DNA of 39,121 nucleotides from Clostridiales bacterium (GCA_029055565.1 JAIDCZ010000031.1:81083-120203); one strand, 5' to 3'. Numbered from the stretch's first letter, positions 16,739 to 24,786 are shown. The notes: generated from the sequence alone by a model not told the origin. Program-made: numbers and translations.

Positions 16739-17152
16739 GGTGCTTGTTTTTACCGACTGCCAAGTGCGCAAAGTTTCCTTGAACAGCTTTTTCATATCCG
16801 GCGTAAGCGCGCTGTACGTGCCTATTATCTGATGCTCGTCGGGCGTGAGTACGGAAGTAATCGGCGGCGGCTTGACCAGCTTGTTCGTTTTGCCGTCGGT
16901 CACCGCAATCTTAACCGCGTTAGGTGCGGTAGGGTAGTCGCCGTCGTTGCCCGACATGTAATCGACCGTGCAGTCGAAGTATTCCGCAAGCCGCAATACG
17001 TAGCTTAGCTTAGGCTCGGCCAAGCCGTTTTCCCACTTGCATACGGCGGCGTCGCTTACGCCGATAGCGCGCGCAAGCTCGATCATGGACACGCCCTTTT
17101 CCTCGCGCAGCTCCCTTAGCCTTATACCGAATTTAGTTAAGTTCTTGCTCAT
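16721..17152 (-). CDS. XRE-family transcriptional regulator
   Basis: 143 residues. Residues 4-62 form a Cro/C1-type helix-turn-helix (R-L-R-E-L-R-E-E-K-G, then a recognition helix around S-D-A-A-V-C-K-W-E-N-G). The C-terminal part is short and Pro/Lys-rich, with no recognised sensor domain. The gene is divergent from a large lipoprotein gene and shares a 111-bp control region with two palindromic operators; one overlaps its own start region. On the minus strand TATAAT (17164-17159) lies 6 nt before the ATG, which would make this mRNA leaderless too, though no good -35 is seen. Likely an autoregulated repressor of 17264-20101. Confidence 0.88.
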   Translation of the reverse strand: MSKNLTKFGIRLRELREEKGVSMIELARAIGVSDAAVCKWENGLAEPKLSYVLRLAEYFDCTVDYMSGNDGDYPTAPNAVKIAVTDGKTNKLVKPPPITSVLTPDEHQIIGTYSALTPDMKKLFKETLRTWQSVKTSTKKSDS

Positions 17153-17159
17153 AATACTA

Positions 17160-17183
17160 TTATACTAACTTTTATTAGTATAA
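17160..17183. promoter_or_regulatory. Operator 1 in the XRE/lipoprotein control region
   Basis: Palindrome with arms TTATACTAA and TTAGTATAA around CTTTTA. The inner 16 bp fit ACTAACTTTWATTAGT. It ends 4 bp before the lipoprotein -35 box and overlaps the XRE -10 box. Confidence 0.7.
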
Positions 17184-17187
17184 ATCC

Positions 17188-17216
17188 TTGACATTAACAA
17201 TATTTAGTGATATTAT
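17188..17216 (+). promoter_or_regulatory. Promoter of the LRR lipoprotein gene
   Basis: TTGACA (17188-17193), 17-bp spacer, TATTAT (17211-17216), lying between the two operators. Confidence 0.75.
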
Positions 17217-17223
17217 TTGCATG

Positions 17224-17241
17224 CACTAACTTTAATTAGTG
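17224..17241. promoter_or_regulatory. Operator 2 in the XRE/lipoprotein control region
   Basis: Palindrome CACTAA / TTAGTG around CTTTAA. It matches operator 1 at 15 of the central 16 positions and sits at the predicted transcription start, so occupancy should block initiation. Confidence 0.7.
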
Positions 17242-17263
17242 AATACCTAATAGGGAGTATTTT

Positions 17264-20101
17264 ATGAAAAAGAAGTTTTTTGTTAGCTTAGTTTCCGCGG
17301 TGTGCGCTACGGCTTGTACGTTCGGGCTGGCGGCGTGCGGCGGACATGACCATGATTTTATGGCGCAGTATACATATAATTCGGAGTACCATTGGCGGCA
17401 GTGCAGTAGCTGCAAGGAGAAGTTGGACTATTCCAAGCACGTGATAGGAGGCGACAGTTGCGGGGTGTGCGGCTACGAGTTCGATCAAGGCGCGTTGGGT
17501 GGCGATACCGATGGTGATAGCGCCTTTTCCGGCGTTGCGGTTTCGGACGGCGGGGTGCTTAGCTGGAACAAGATTAAGGGAGCGAGTAAGTACGTAATCA
17601 AGGTTACTTACGCCGCCGAAAGCGAGCCTACGGAATACGAAATAGGGAGTGACGAAACGACCGCAAACCTTAACGAGCTGCGTGCCGAGGAGTTCCCTTC
17701 CGGCAAGTCCACAGTGGAGCTTACGGCGTACGAAAACGCTAAGGTGACTATAGGCAATCAGACCGAGTACCAAGAGGTGCCTATGACCGGCGTTAAGCAG
17801 ACCTTCCGCATAGTCAAAAGCAACGGCAGTTTTTCGTTGGTTCGGCTTTCGTACGCCGACGATAATATATTGCTTGACGGATTTTACGCCGAAAAGCAAA
17901 CGGTGGGCGACAAGAGCGTTTATCTTTACGAGCAAGCGCTCAAGGACAATCAGCCTATGACTCTAAAGATTACCGGCGTAGTAAAGGCGACAGCCGGCCA
18001 TACCGTAGATTTTTACAAGACCGAGGCGGGACGTAACGCCGGCAATTCCGCAGACATATGGAATTCGTTTGAACTGCAAATGGGTTATCCGCAAGTACTG
18101 CACGGCGCCAACTTCTATTACGTACGCGTAACCGACGCCGCGACCGGCACCACACAAGATTACGACTTGTGCGTATACGGCGTTTACACCGTTACTATAC
18201 GGCGGTACTATACTTCCTTTTACAATGACGCTAACGGACTGCGCGTATACGAGCACTCGCCCATAGGCAACGATTTGGTATTTAACGAAATGGATATAGT
18301 GCCGCAAGACGCGATGTACGACGGCGTGGATAACGGCAAGCTTGGCCGTTCGTCAGACTATGAGGTTGTGGAAAAGCGGGATATGACCTTGCTTACCGAT
18401 TCGACCGAAATACAATATTACTTTTACGATGAGGACGTAGTTCGCGCCGATTGCCGCGAGTACGCGGACTGGAGTAAAACATATAGTCTTGCCCAAGTGA
18501 ACGGCGGCTGGCGCATTGCGTGCAAGCAGTCGACAGTCGGCATAGCGAGCTTGCCCAACGCCATAATAGGCACCAAGGTAGTCGCCGCCGATTATTCATA
18601 CTCCGCAATAAGCGCACTCGTTGTGGAGGAGGGCGCAAGCACGCTGGTGGCAACCTTTACCGACTGCTTTTCGCTGTTGAATATTTTTCTGCCGAGCACG
18701 ATTACCGAAATGCGCAAAAATTCGTTTGCCGGCGTGAACACCGAGGTCACCGTAAACTGCGCGTTTACGAGCGAAAAGGCGAGCGAGTTTACTTTGTACT
18801 GGGATTACGGCGTAAGCAAAAAAGTAAAAACTACGTACGGCGTGGCTGTGCCAAACAACGCGCTGGCCATAGCCGACGGCTTGGTGTTTGCCGCTACGGA
18901 CAAGAACGACGAGGTTAGCGTGACCGCGGCTATCGGTGGCTTTGCCGGTACGATTCCGTCAACCGTGACGGTGGGCGATAAGTCGTATAACGTTACGCGT
19001 ATAGATGGACTGGGCACGGTGCCGTCGCTTGCGATAGGGGAGAGCATTAAGGAGATAGCGGACGGCGCCTTGAACGGCGTGCAAAACGTGACGGTCGCCG
19101 ACGGCAATAGGTATTTTAAGCGCGACGGAGATATAGTGTACGGCTACGACGGCACGCGACTGCTGCGCGTATTGAACGGCGGGCAAACCACCGAGTTTAC
19201 CGTTGACGAGCATGTGACGAGTATGGACTGCGGCGCGCTGTCCGGCTTGACGAGCTTGCAAAGCTTGACTATACACTTCGTCGGCGCGGCGGTAGGCGAT
19301 ACGAAAAACAACTATATCGGTTATGCGTTCGGCGCGCAAACGGCAAACGACAATAACGATTTCGTTCCGGCTACGCTACGCACGGTTACGATTGCCGGCG
19401 GCGGCGTGATAGGCGAGCTTGCGTTTACCCACTGCTCCGGCATATCCGAAGTGACGGTGGGCGGCGTTACGACTATCGGCAACGGCGCGTTTTACAGCTG
19501 TGACGGACTGCTTAGCGTAACGATGCTAAGCGACGTGACCGCTATCGGTAACGGCGCGTTCCGTAGCTGCAGCAGACTGTCGAGCGTGCAGCTATCCGGC
19601 GGCTTGGAATCTATCGGCGATAGTGCGTTCGAGAGTTGCTTCGCGCTGTCGAGCATAGTCATCCCGCAAGGCGTAAGGTCCATAGGCTACAAAGCGTTCT
19701 ACCAATGCTCGTCGCTGAAAAATATATCCGTACCGGACAGCGTTGACGAAATAGGCAGCGAGGCGTTTAATCTTACCGACTGGTTCTACAGTCAGTCCGA
19801 TGCCCTTATCTACGCCGGCAAGGTTGTGTTGCGCTACAAGTGCACTACGCCTAATACGGCGCTCGTACTCGAGCAAGGCACTACCGGCATTGCCGACAAC
19901 GCGTTCAACGTTTACGGCAGTAGCGGACCGATTAGCATTACTATTCCGTCAACCGTTACTTATATAGGTTACGGCACGCTTAGCTATTGCAATAACGATA
20001 TAACCTTTAACGGTACAAAGGCGCAGTGGAACGCTATTCGCATTCGCGACGACGCCGACGGCTACGTAGTCCATTGCACCGACGGCGATATAACCAAATA
20101 A
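17264..20101 (+). CDS. BspA-type leucine-rich-repeat lipoprotein
   Basis: 945 residues. The signal peptide ends L-A-A-C (lipobox), so it is a membrane-anchored surface lipoprotein. Residues about 35-75 have a zinc-ribbon-like set, H-W-R-Q-C-x-x-C, then H and C-G-V-C-G. The middle part has beta-domain character with no family I recognise. From about residue 560 on there are BspA/LRR_5 repeats of about 23 residues (pattern I-G-x-x-A-F-x-x-C-x-x-L-x-x-V-x-L). Such repeats serve adhesion or surface recognition. GGGAG precedes the ATG. It is flanked by the XRE repressor and its operators, so expression is probably switched on by a specific signal. Confidence 0.85.
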   Translation: MKKKFFVSLVSAVCATACTFGLAACGGHDHDFMAQYTYNSEYHWRQCSSCKEKLDYSKHVIGGDSCGVCGYEFDQGALGGDTDGDSAFSGVAVSDGGVLSWNKIKGASKYVIKVTYAAESEPTEYEIGSDETTANLNELRAEEFPSGKSTVELTAYENAKVTIGNQTEYQEVPMTGVKQTFRIVKSNGSFSLVRLSYADDNILLDGFYAEKQTVGDKSVYLYEQALKDNQPMTLKITGVVKATAGHTVDFYKTEAGRNAGNSADIWNSFELQMGYPQVLHGANFYYVRVTDAATGTTQDYDLCVYGVYTVTIRRYYTSFYNDANGLRVYEHSPIGNDLVFNEMDIVPQDAMYDGVDNGKLGRSSDYEVVEKRDMTLLTDSTEIQYYFYDEDVVRADCREYADWSKTYSLAQVNGGWRIACKQSTVGIASLPNAIIGTKVVAADYSYSAISALVVEEGASTLVATFTDCFSLLNIFLPSTITEMRKNSFAGVNTEVTVNCAFTSEKASEFTLYWDYGVSKKVKTTYGVAVPNNALAIADGLVFAATDKNDEVSVTAAIGGFAGTIPSTVTVGDKSYNVTRIDGLGTVPSLAIGESIKEIADGALNGVQNVTVADGNRYFKRDGDIVYGYDGTRLLRVLNGGQTTEFTVDEHVTSMDCGALSGLTSLQSLTIHFVGAAVGDTKNNYIGYAFGAQTANDNNDFVPATLRTVTIAGGGVIGELAFTHCSGISEVTVGGVTTIGNGAFYSCDGLLSVTMLSDVTAIGNGAFRSCSRLSSVQLSGGLESIGDSAFESCFALSSIVIPQGVRSIGYKAFYQCSSLKNISVPDSVDEIGSEAFNLTDWFYSQSDALIYAGKVVLRYKCTTPNTALVLEQGTTGIADNAFNVYGSSGPISITIPSTVTYIGYGTLSYCNNDITFNGTKAQWNAIRIRDDADGYVVHCTDGDITK

Positions 20102-20123
20102 CCAAGCGTAACAACCGAATAAC

Positions 20124-20164
20124 AAAAACCCGACGGACTGCGTAAATGTTCCGTCGGGTTTTTC
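20124..20164. terminator. Bidirectional terminator between lipoprotein and TetR genes
   Basis: AACCCGACGGA (20127-20137) pairs with TCCGTCGGGTT (20150-20160), with A and T tracts on the two sides. Confidence 0.85.
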
Positions 20165-20196
20165 TATTCGTTTAATTCCGAATTCTTAATTTCGAA

Positions 20197-20757
20197 TTAG
20201 TTTAGGTACGCTACGCCCATCATGGATATGCGTTCGCCTATTTCGGCTATATCGTTTACGCTCTCCTTCATTCCGCTGTTAAGCCAGTAGCCGAGCAGTC
20301 CCAAAAATCCGTTGGATACGAATATGTAGTAGTAGTCGATTTTGGCGGCGGGACAGTTGGGGAACATTTTGCTCATAATGGCGACGACCTTGGTTCGGCC
20401 CGCTTCCAGTGCGCGGACCATAAAGTCCTCGGTGGGGCGGCGGGTGTTGAGTAGCATTCGGCATATGCCGACGTTGCGCGACACGAACTCGAAAAATGTG
20501 ACGTAAAAGCTCTTTTCGGGCATGCCGTTTACGTCGCTCGTTTGAGTCATCCACTGCGTAAACTCGAATTCCAACTGCGCCTCTATTTCCGCAAGTACGT
20601 CTTGTACGGAGTCGTAATGGTAGTAAAAAGTGGCGCGCTTTACCCCCGCACGGTTGCAAAGCTCGGTCGCAGTAATGTCGTCGATCGGGCACGATTGCAG
20701 CATGTCTGTCAAACACTGTTTTATTTTTTGCGTCGTTTTATTTTTGGAATCGTGCAT
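20197..20757 (-). CDS. TetR-family transcriptional regulator
   Basis: 186 residues. The N-terminal TetR helix-turn-helix has I-T-A-T-E-L-C-N-R-A-G-V-K-R-A-T-F-Y-Y-H-Y (residues about 28-48). The C-terminal part resembles the DhaS/TetR_C type with a F-V-S-N-G-F-L-G-L-L-G-Y-W motif; the ligand is unknown. GAGGA lies 5-6 nt before the ATG, and the promoter is about 65-90 bp upstream. It lies downstream of the amidase gene on the same strand with its own promoter. No palindromic operator is obvious here, so its targets cannot be named. Confidence 0.9.
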   Translation of the reverse strand: MHDSKNKTTQKIKQCLTDMLQSCPIDDITATELCNRAGVKRATFYYHYDSVQDVLAEIEAQLEFEFTQWMTQTSDVNGMPEKSFYVTFFEFVSRNVGICRMLLNTRRPTEDFMVRALEAGRTKVVAIMSKMFPNCPAAKIDYYYIFVSNGFLGLLGYWLNSGMKESVNDIAEIGERISMMGVAYLN

Positions 20758-20819
20758 ACTATCCTCGCAATAATACGGCGGACGAATAACCGCCCGCCAC
20801 TATCTTTATTAACGAGTAT

Positions 20820-20848
20820 ATTATACACCTTTTTAAACGCGCCGTCAA
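20820..20848 (-). promoter_or_regulatory. tetR-like gene promoter
   Basis: Minus-strand TTGACG (20848-20843), 17-bp spacer, TATAAT (20825-20820), giving a leader of about 55 nt. Confidence 0.7.
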
Positions 20849-20882
20849 CTTTATTTTTAGCCCTATTTAATTCATAATCGGC

Positions 20883-21902
20883 TTAGAATAATCTCGGTCT
20901 GCCGCCGCCCATTTCGGACAGCAGCTGCATTGCGCGTCGGCTTATTCCTCCGTCGGCGTCAACGGCGTCGGCGTTTTCCGTTTCCGTCAAAAACTCGTTT
21001 ACCGCCGCGACGGTGGCTTGGTCGGCCATGCCGTTTTGGGGCGCGTCGTACAGCTTGGAGGTAAGCTTGCGCTGTATATACGGTACGCCGCAGTGCTTGG
21101 ACATTGGCGGGGTATAACGCGGCGGGAAAAACAGCATATCGCAAAGCAAATCTCCGGTTACGCCGTCGGCGCAATCATGACCGTTGTTTATGGCAAACTC
21201 TTTGGCGGCAACGTCGGTGTTCTTTCCGTATACGCCGTCTATATCCACGGCGTAGCCGTTTGCGCACAGTGCCGCTTGTATCAGCTTTACTCGTTTTCCG
21301 CGCATGCCTATATTAGCATGCATATCTTTGTACGCGGTGGGGGAATGCGGAATATACGGCATGCCGAAATATTCACATATGCCCATAGTCGCATATTCGG
21401 CGACGTTGCGTGCGTAGTCGGGATCGTGCATAAGCTTGGCTTCGTCAAAATCGGTTATGTACCCCGTTTCTATAACTACCGCGGGGCAAACCGCGCCGTT
21501 CCATTCGTGATTGCACATGCCGGTTTGGCACGGCTTGATATTGTCCAGTTTGGCGCAAATATCCTCCGCAAGCTCGCGCGACTTAGCGCCGTGCCGACCT
21601 ACGGCGTACCTAACCGTGCCGCCATGCACGTCGTTAAAGCTCTTTCTCGACCCGAACGCGCCGCAAGATACTACCGCTATCCCGCTCGCTTGCACGCGGT
21701 TGGCTTGGTAAACGAGCTCTTGCATGTCGGATAGCGGCAACCGTCTGTCCGACACGTCAAACCCGCACCGTATAAGCGCCGTTTCCAGCGCCAGCTTGGC
21801 AAGCGTGTTGCACTCGCGGCTGTCCAACCTTTTCCCGACGAACGGCATCGGCGGAGTAAGGCCGGCGTCGGCGCTCGCAACCGTAATTATAACGTCCTTC
21901 AT
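20883..21902 (-). CDS. Divergent N-acetylmuramoyl-L-alanine amidase-like protein with peptidoglycan-binding domains
   Basis: 339 residues from the ATG at 21902, which has AGAGGT 6 nt before it; no signal peptide is seen. Residues about 1-175 have the Amidase_3 outline: a conserved Glu early (D-S-R-E-C-N-T-L-A) and the late catalytic Glu strand P-A-V-V-I-E-T-G-Y. The two zinc-ligand histidines usual in the family are not where expected: the D-P-G-H-G-G site reads S-A-D-A-G, and the S-I-H-x-N site reads V-S-C-G-A-F. Residues about 205-270 match PG_binding_1 (G-V-Y-G-K-N-T), and a second similar domain follows. It may be an inactive wall-binding relative or use other ligands. Phage or sporulation origin is possible. 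Confidence 0.75.
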   Translation of the reverse strand: MKDVIITVASADAGLTPPMPFVGKRLDSRECNTLAKLALETALIRCGFDVSDRRLPLSDMQELVYQANRVQASGIAVVSCGAFGSRKSFNDVHGGTVRYAVGRHGAKSRELAEDICAKLDNIKPCQTGMCNHEWNGAVCPAVVIETGYITDFDEAKLMHDPDYARNVAEYATMGICEYFGMPYIPHSPTAYKDMHANIGMRGKRVKLIQAALCANGYAVDIDGVYGKNTDVAAKEFAINNGHDCADGVTGDLLCDMLFFPPRYTPPMSKHCGVPYIQRKLTSKLYDAPQNGMADQATVAAVNEFLTETENADAVDADGGISRRAMQLLSEMGGGRPRLF

Positions 21903-21935
21903 ATGCGTACCTCTTTTCCTATATATATCACTTCC

Positions 21936-21964
21936 AGTATATGTAATCGTACGCATGGCGTGAA
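21936..21964 (-). promoter_or_regulatory. Possible amidase promoter
   Basis: Minus-strand TTCACG (21964-21959), 17-bp spacer, TATACT (21941-21936), leaving about 27 nt of leader before the AGAGGT site. The -35 box is imperfect. Confidence 0.4.
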
Positions 21965-22047
21965 CGAACGGAGTGGCGTAAATATATTTATAATGATACG
22001 AAACTAATTGGGTGTAACGCAAAATAAATCGTTAAGTAAACACACGA

Positions 22048-22089
22048 AAGCAAAGTTTTCTTGATTACTTCTTTTTTAAAAGAAGTAAT
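22048..22089 (+). repeat. Hairpin repeat, copy D
   Basis: AAGCAAAGTTTTCTTG core, then the perfect palindrome ATTACTTCTTTT / AAAAGAAGTAAT (22064-22089). It ends 25 bp before the copA -35 box, the same arrangement as copy B before sipW. Confidence 0.75.
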
Positions 22090-22114
22090 TCATAGTAATT
22101 TAGTAGGAATTTGC

Positions 22115-22143
22115 TTGACATATAAAGAATAGCGTGGTAGAAT
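22115..22143 (+). promoter_or_regulatory. copA promoter, predicted leaderless
   Basis: TTGACA (22115-22120), 17-bp spacer, TAGAAT (22138-22143). The ATG at 22153 begins 9 nt after the -10 box with no ribosome site between, so the transcript is predicted to be leaderless. Confidence 0.75.
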
Positions 22144-22152
22144 ACTAATCGT

Positions 22153-24678
22153 ATGAAAAAGATATTCGATATTACCGGTATGACTTGCGCGGCGTGTGCG
22201 GCGCATGTGGAAAAGGCGGCCAAGGGCGTTGACGGTGTTCAAAGTGCCGAGGTCAGTCTGTTGTTGAACCGCTTGACGGTGGAAACGGACGCTGCCGACG
22301 GAGATATTATTGCGGCGGTGGAACGCGTCGGTTACGGCGCGAGCGTTGCCGGCGAGCGCGGCGGAGCAAAGGCTAAAGCCGAGGCCGGCGACAAGCCCAA
22401 GGACTACGCCAAAACGCTGTTGTGGCGGTTCGTGCTGTCGCTGACGTTCCTCGTCCCGCTTATGTATTTTTCTATGGGGCATATGGTTGGATTGCCAATG
22501 GGCGCGCTCGACCCGCATAAAAATCCGGCGTCGTTTGCGCTTATTCAGTTCGTGCTTACCACGCCGGTGCTTATAATCAACGGTCGGTTTTTCGTGAGCG
22601 GAGTCAAGTCGGTACTGCACAAGTCGGCGAATATGGATACATTGGTGTCGCTGGGTAGCTGTGCGGCGTATATTTACGGAATAGTTTTGCTGTTCGTCAT
22701 AAACGGACAGATGGCGAGCGGCAACGTTCACGCCGGCGCGCAAACGGCAATGGGCTTGTTTTTCGAGTCTGCCGCAACGATACTTGCGCTCGTCACGCTC
22801 GGCAAGTTTTTGGAGGCTAAGTCCAAGGGCAAAACGCGGTCGGAGGTGGATAAGCTTTTGCGCTTGCGCCCGCAGACCGCTACCGTATTGCGCGACGGTA
22901 TGCAACAAACTATATCCATAGACGACATAGCCGTGGGCGATACCGTAGTGGTAATGCCGGGGGAGTACGTTCCGTGCGACGGCGTTATTACGAGCGGCGC
23001 GACCACGCTGGATAAATCGGCTATTACCGGCGAGTCTATGCCCGAGGAGGCGACGGTGGGAAGTCTCGCTACTTCGGCCGTGCTCAATATTACCGGCAGA
23101 GTGGAAATGCGCGCGCAGTCGGTGGGCAAGGACACTACGCTCAGCAAGATTATAGAGCTTATAGAAAACGCGGGAGGAAGCAAAGCGCCCATACAAAAGA
23201 TTGCCGACAAGGTGTCTGCGGTGTTCGTGCCGACGGTGTGCGCGTTGGCGCTGGTTACGCTAGTCGTGTGGTTGATAATCGGCACGGTAGCGCAAGCGCT
23301 GACTATGGCAATATCGGTGCTGGTAATATCGTGTCCGTGCGCGCTGGGACTGGCAACTCCGGTCGCGGTTATGGCGGGGACCGGTCGTGCGGCGGCGCAC
23401 GGCGTGCTGGTAAAAAACGCCGAGGTACTGCAAGGCCTCGAGAGCGTGGAAATTTTTGCGCTCGACAAAACGGCGACTATAACCGAGGGCAAGCCGCGCG
23501 TTACGCAAATAAGGGCGTACGGCGATCTTGACGGCGACGGCGATACCGTGCTCGCTATTGCCGCCGCGCTCGAACGCGCGTCTACGCACCCGCTTGCCAA
23601 CGCTGTAATCGAAGCGGCTACGGAAAAGAATATAACGGAAAAGACGGCCGCGGACAGCGCCTACCGTATCGGGTACGGTATGGTGGGAACGGTGGACGGC
23701 GTGGAGTACGCGCTGGGCGGCGCTCGACTTATGAGCGAGTTCGGCGTTACTGTAGATGACGACGGCGCGGCAACCGTGTTTTTGTGCAAGCGCGGAAGTC
23801 TTTTGGGCGCGATAACGGTGGAGGACGAAATCCGGCCGACCAGCCGTCAAGCGATAGAACGCATAAAGAGCGTAGGCGCGCGCGTAGTAATGATAACCGG
23901 CGACGGCAAGGAGCAAGCTAAGCGCATTGCCGCCAAGGCGGGCATAACCGAGGTATACTGCAACGTATTGCCCGACGGCAAGCTGGATATAGTGGAAAAG
24001 CTTAAGGCTCAAGGCAAGACGGCAATGGTGGGCGACGGCATAAACGACGCGCCCGCGCTTAAGGCTGCTGACGTGGGTATAGCAATAGGCTCGGGTACCG
24101 ACGTCGCCATAGAGGCGGCGGACGTGGTGCTGGTCAAATCCGATCTCGGCGACGTGCCGCGCGCCATGGCGGTGTCGCACATGACGCTTCGCAACGTCAA
24201 GCAAAATCTGTTTTGGGCGTTCATATACAACGCGCTCGGCATTCCGCTTGCGGCGGGCGTGCTGTACGCGGTAGGCGTTACGCTCAATCCCATGATTGCG
24301 GCGGCGGCAATGGCGTTCTCGTCGCTGTTCGTGGTGTGCAACGCACTACGGCTTACGGCAATGAAGTTCGACGACAAACGCGTCGCGCGCAAGCTGAAAA
24401 AGATAAAACGCAAAACCGTCGGCGGCAATGCCGGCGCAGACCAACTGGTAATTAACGATCAAGGTATCGGAGGTAATAATATGAAAACCGTTCTTAAAGT
24501 AGAAGGCATGAGCTGTGGACACTGCTCCGCAAGAGTGCAAAAGGCGCTTGCCGCCGTTGCCGGCGTTACTAACGCCGAAGTCGATTTGGCAAGCGGAACA
24601 GCCACGGTAGAGGGCGACTTTGACGTAGCCGCCGCCGTTGCCGCGGTGGAGAACGCCGGCTACGACTGCAAGGCGTAA
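22153..24678 (+). CDS. copA: Copper-type P1B ATPase fused to a C-terminal CopZ-like domain
   Basis: 841 residues: a copper-exporting ATPase of the membrane. Order: HMA metal-binding domain with G-M-T-C-A-A-C (Cys12, Cys15); transmembrane helices; actuator T-G-E-S; the membrane metal site C-P-C (394-396); phosphorylation loop D-K-T-A-T at Asp438; H-P-L-A; T-G-D-G; hinge V-G-D-G-I-N-D-A-P; last helices; then a Lys-rich linker and a second HMA domain from Met777 (G-M-S-C-G-H-C, Cys788 and Cys791). Two core motifs differ from the norm: D-K-T-G-T is D-K-T-A-T, and T-G-D-N is T-G-D-G. The C-terminal domain is the size of free CopZ and has its own ribosome site, so it may also be made separately. 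No CsoR/CopY regulator is adjacent. Confidence 0.94.
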   Translation: MKKIFDITGMTCAACAAHVEKAAKGVDGVQSAEVSLLLNRLTVETDAADGDIIAAVERVGYGASVAGERGGAKAKAEAGDKPKDYAKTLLWRFVLSLTFLVPLMYFSMGHMVGLPMGALDPHKNPASFALIQFVLTTPVLIINGRFFVSGVKSVLHKSANMDTLVSLGSCAAYIYGIVLLFVINGQMASGNVHAGAQTAMGLFFESAATILALVTLGKFLEAKSKGKTRSEVDKLLRLRPQTATVLRDGMQQTISIDDIAVGDTVVVMPGEYVPCDGVITSGATTLDKSAITGESMPEEATVGSLATSAVLNITGRVEMRAQSVGKDTTLSKIIELIENAGGSKAPIQKIADKVSAVFVPTVCALALVTLVVWLIIGTVAQALTMAISVLVISCPCALGLATPVAVMAGTGRAAAHGVLVKNAEVLQGLESVEIFALDKTATITEGKPRVTQIRAYGDLDGDGDTVLAIAAALERASTHPLANAVIEAATEKNITEKTAADSAYRIGYGMVGTVDGVEYALGGARLMSEFGVTVDDDGAATVFLCKRGSLLGAITVEDEIRPTSRQAIERIKSVGARVVMITGDGKEQAKRIAAKAGITEVYCNVLPDGKLDIVEKLKAQGKTAMVGDGINDAPALKAADVGIAIGSGTDVAIEAADVVLVKSDLGDVPRAMAVSHMTLRNVKQNLFWAFIYNALGIPLAAGVLYAVGVTLNPMIAAAAMAFSSLFVVCNALRLTAMKFDDKRVARKLKKIKRKTVGGNAGADQLVINDQGIGGNNMKTVLKVEGMSCGHCSARVQKALAAVAGVTNAEVDLASGTATVEGDFDVAAAVAAVENAGYDCKA
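24468..24481 (+). promoter_or_regulatory. Internal ribosome binding site within copA
   Basis: CGGAGGT (24468-24474) lies 7 nt before the in-frame ATG at 24481, better than at many real starts here. It would begin a 65-residue CopZ-like metallochaperone inside the copA frame. Confidence 0.65.
24481..24678 (+). CDS. copZ: Possible internally initiated CopZ-like copper chaperone
   Basis: In frame with copA and sharing its stop: 65 residues starting at Met777 of the fusion. The sequence begins M-K-T-V-L-K-V-E-G-M-S-C-G-H-C, the usual opening of a free-standing CopZ, and the fold length (about 65-70) is complete. The copA residues just before it (N-D-Q-G-I-G-G-N-N) look like translated leader, since they encode the GGAGGT site. 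The simplest reading is that a separate copZ became fused to copA by loss of the copA stop codon while keeping its own start. Whether the short form is made is not shown by sequence alone. Confidence 0.5.
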   Translation: MKTVLKVEGMSCGHCSARVQKALAAVAGVTNAEVDLASGTATVEGDFDVAAAVAAVENAGYDCKA

Positions 24679-24757
24679 TATAATACGGAAAATCGGCTGC
24701 ACCGACCGTACTAAAATTAAAATCACATTAGAATAAGGTTACTAATGGACATTGTCG

Positions 24758-24786
24758 TTGACAAAGCTCGGCGCACAGTGTATACT
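24758..24786 (+). promoter_or_regulatory. Promoter of the orphan membrane protein gene
   Basis: TTGACA (24758-24763), 17-bp spacer, TATACT (24781-24786). Transcription should start near 24793, which rules out the upstream in-frame ATG at 24752. Confidence 0.75.
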
